Shown piece after piece: positions 5,529 through 6,764 of a DNA stretch of 6,764 bases. Origin of the DNA: Clostridia bacterium (lineage in GTDB: Bacteria; Bacillota; Clostridia; Oscillospirales; Acutalibacteraceae). How positions within the stretch are numbered: position 1 is the first letter of the stretch; the number at the start of each line of letters is the position of its first letter. The stretch spans positions 1 to 6,764 of the forward strand of contig JAGBSU010000077.1 in assembly GCA_017631705.1 (NCBI GenBank), in the 5' to 3' direction. The translations under genes were made by a program, and so were the position numbers. The notes beneath the pieces are model-generated. The model worked only from the letters and a program-made list of their open reading frames with translations. It ran no database searches and had not been told where the DNA came from.

Positions 5529-5846
5529 TTAAATTTCAAAGGTAAAGTTTACCAGCGGAGCATGCTGTTGGGCGCCATATACATCTCGCTCTCCCAAAGC
5601 ACCTGAGGGCATGGGCCGAACAATGGTTGCCTTAATAGCCTTCGCATTTGGAAAATAGACAATGCTGATTACATCCTCTTCGGGGATTTTATATAGTGAG
5701 GCAATACTTTTTTTGTTAATTACATTTGCTTTTTGCATTGCCTCAAACATTTCCTGATCCTTTAAAAGAACATCCAAAGTCAATTCAAAAGGTCCTGCAT
5801 TCTTTGAGCGGATTACATTAGCAATATCCTTTAATACTATTTTCAT
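5529..5846 (-). CDS. DUF4387-family protein, partner of the AtuA-family protein
   Basis: Small soluble protein of 105 residues, a typical length for DUF4387. Recognisable conserved parts are VIRSKNAGPFELTLD (11-25), the IPEEDV turn, the FPNAKAIKATIVRP strand region and the C-terminal PSGALGERDVYGAQQHAPL block. No signal peptide or membrane segment is visible. The ATG overlaps the stop of the upstream gene (ATGA) and GGGGAGG lies just upstream. DUF4387 and AtuA/DUF1446 domains are commonly adjacent or fused, so the two probably work as one complex. The reaction is not established, and catabolism of an organic acid or acyl-CoA is only a guess. Identification rests on recall of the family pattern. 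Confidence 0.85.
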   Translation of the reverse strand: MKIVLKDIANVIRSKNAGPFELTLDVLLKDQEMFEAMQKANVINKKSIASLYKIPEEDVISIVYFPNAKAIKATIVRPMPSGALGERDVYGAQQHAPLVNFTFEI

Positions 5847-6764
5847 TTTTCTGCCTCCCCTATGTTTTCATAAGTAAACTTAAAGAGGGAAATCGGATCT
5901 TCACTTCGAAGCAGAGCATAGACGCTGAAGACATAAATTTCGCCAACCTTAATGTCGGATGGTGAGAACGGAAAAGCAAGGTTTCCGGCCGTTGCAATTC
6001 TGCCGGGATAACCGTAATGCAGTAATGTGGAACGTGCCACAGAGCAGACAGCAGCAGAATGTTCCTGCGTATCTGCAACTACATCAATTACAATTCCTAT
6101 CTCATGGGAAGTAACTTGATCGTTTGGCTCAAGGCTTCCCATAACGCCATTCTTACCATAAACAATAAAATCAAGATCATAATTAAAGTCAGCAGAAAGA
6201 TTGTCTGCAGTTCGTTTTTTCAAATTATCCAAAATGCTGTCGATTTGGGAAATAAAGATAGGATCTCGATTTCCGCAAATAGATATTGTACGGAAGCCGG
6301 CAGCCTTTGTGCCCTCCAGTTTTACAGAAGATACAGTCTCGGGTACGAATTTCGAACCTGTAACACGGACTCTACGGTCGCTTTCAGCCGTAAAGACACA
6401 TTCAGAAAGATCCAAGTGACCGCCAGGACCGGGCAAAATATAGGGATTGGTCTTTTCGTAAAGAGTATGAGCAGAAACAGAAACTGGTGTGCATTTACGT
6501 TCCGGATTTAGCGGCTCAACACAGAAATAATCCTCCCCAAGGTAACCCATAATGCAGTCGGAAGCGCTACCCGGTGTTGCGCATATTGCGGCACATTCCA
6601 GAATTTTACCCAAATGCAGTGCAAGCGCCTTGTCATATCCCATACGAATTGCAGGTGCTGCAAAAGCGGCTGGATCATAGCAACGACCACAGATAACCAC
6701 CTGTGCGCCCTCATCCAGTGCCTTCATAATAGGCTCAATTCCCATTTGCGCAACAATATGGGTG
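5843..6764 (-). CDS. AtuA-family (DUF1446, acyclic terpene utilisation) protein, C-terminal 306 residues
   Basis: Soluble protein whose 5' end lies beyond the window. The reading frame is open to the edge, with residues THIVAQ before the first visible Met at 6745, so that Met is internal and not the start. Conserved parts seen: MGIEPIMKALDEGAQVVICGR, then the YDPAAFAAPAI segment and the GKILECAAICATPG stretch. Glycine-rich turns such as PYILPGPGGHLDLSEC follow. The family is named after AtuA of Pseudomonas terpene breakdown, but most members are anaerobe proteins of unknown activity, often next to DUF4387, as here. The stop overlaps the DUF4387 start. No frameshift is seen. The name does not prove terpene metabolism here. 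Confidence 0.88.
   Translation of the reverse strand, partial: THIVAQMGIEPIMKALDEGAQVVICGRCYDPAAFAAPAIRMGYDKALALHLGKILECAAICATPGSASDCIMGYLGEDYFCVEPLNPERKCTPVSVSAHTLYEKTNPYILPGPGGHLDLSECVFTAESDRRVRVTGSKFVPETVSSVKLEGTKAAGFRTISICGNRDPIFISQIDSILDNLKKRTADNLSADFNYDLDFIVYGKNGVMGSLEPNDQVTSHEIGIVIDVVADTQEHSAAVCSVARSTLLHYGYPGRIATAGNLAFPFSPSDIKVGEIYVFSVYALLRSEDPISLFKFTYENIGEAEK

Noticed and set aside
6059..6511. Plus-strand open frame of 150 codons opposite the AtuA-family gene
   Set aside because: The minus-strand frame encodes a recognisable conserved protein; the plus frame has no recognisable motifs and no good ribosome binding site.
1..6764. CRISPR arrays, tRNA or rRNA genes, insertion sequences, phage or defence genes
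   Set aside because: No regularly spaced repeats, cloverleaf structures, transposase motifs or defence-type domains were seen on either strand.

Overview
The window looks like chromosomal DNA from an anaerobic, potentially endospore-forming Bacillota (class Clostridia; an Oscillospirales-type relative is possible, but this is a guess). The main evidence is a full-length Spo0A, the master regulator of sporulation. It is supported by a clostridial-type FeoA/FeoB pair, a DegV-family lipid-binding protein, strong GGAGGT ribosome binding sites, TTG starts and moderately AT-rich DNA. All seven recognisable protein genes lie on the minus strand, so the window is best read from its right end (6764) to its left end (1).

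Reading from the right: (1) 6764-5529 is the end of an operon with an AtuA/DUF1446-family protein, cut by the window edge, whose stop overlaps the start of a DUF4387 protein. It is closed by a strong intrinsic terminator (5473-5432). (2) 5343-5313 is a second, possibly bidirectional hairpin. It is followed by a sigma-A type promoter (TTGACA-17-TATAGT) carrying two nearly identical inverted repeats, one over the -35 box and one over the expected transcription start. (3) 5228-3206 is a compact three-gene operon: a MarR-family regulator, a HAD-family phosphatase and a DegV/FakB-like protein. It ends in an AT-rich hairpin with a T tract (3118-3093). (4) 2963-2196 is spo0A with its own promoter (TTGAAA-17-TAATCT), a perfect SD and a TTG start. 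It is followed by a strong terminator (2172-2121). (5) A consensus promoter (TTGACA-18-TATAAT) then drives feoA (TTG start at 2057) and feoB, which runs off the left edge after 606 codons.

The transcription units are therefore AtuA-DUF4387 (function unknown, probably catabolic), marR-HAD-degV (probably autoregulated, perhaps linked to fatty-acid handling), spo0A (developmental control) and feoAB (ferrous iron uptake). I see no tRNA, rRNA, CRISPR array, insertion sequence or phage gene. The least explained parts are the AtuA-DUF4387 pair and the marR-HAD-degV operon with its paired operators. The rest is ordinary core-genome content with some residue-level oddities, such as Asn in the Spo0A acidic pocket and a His-rich linker in FeoB.
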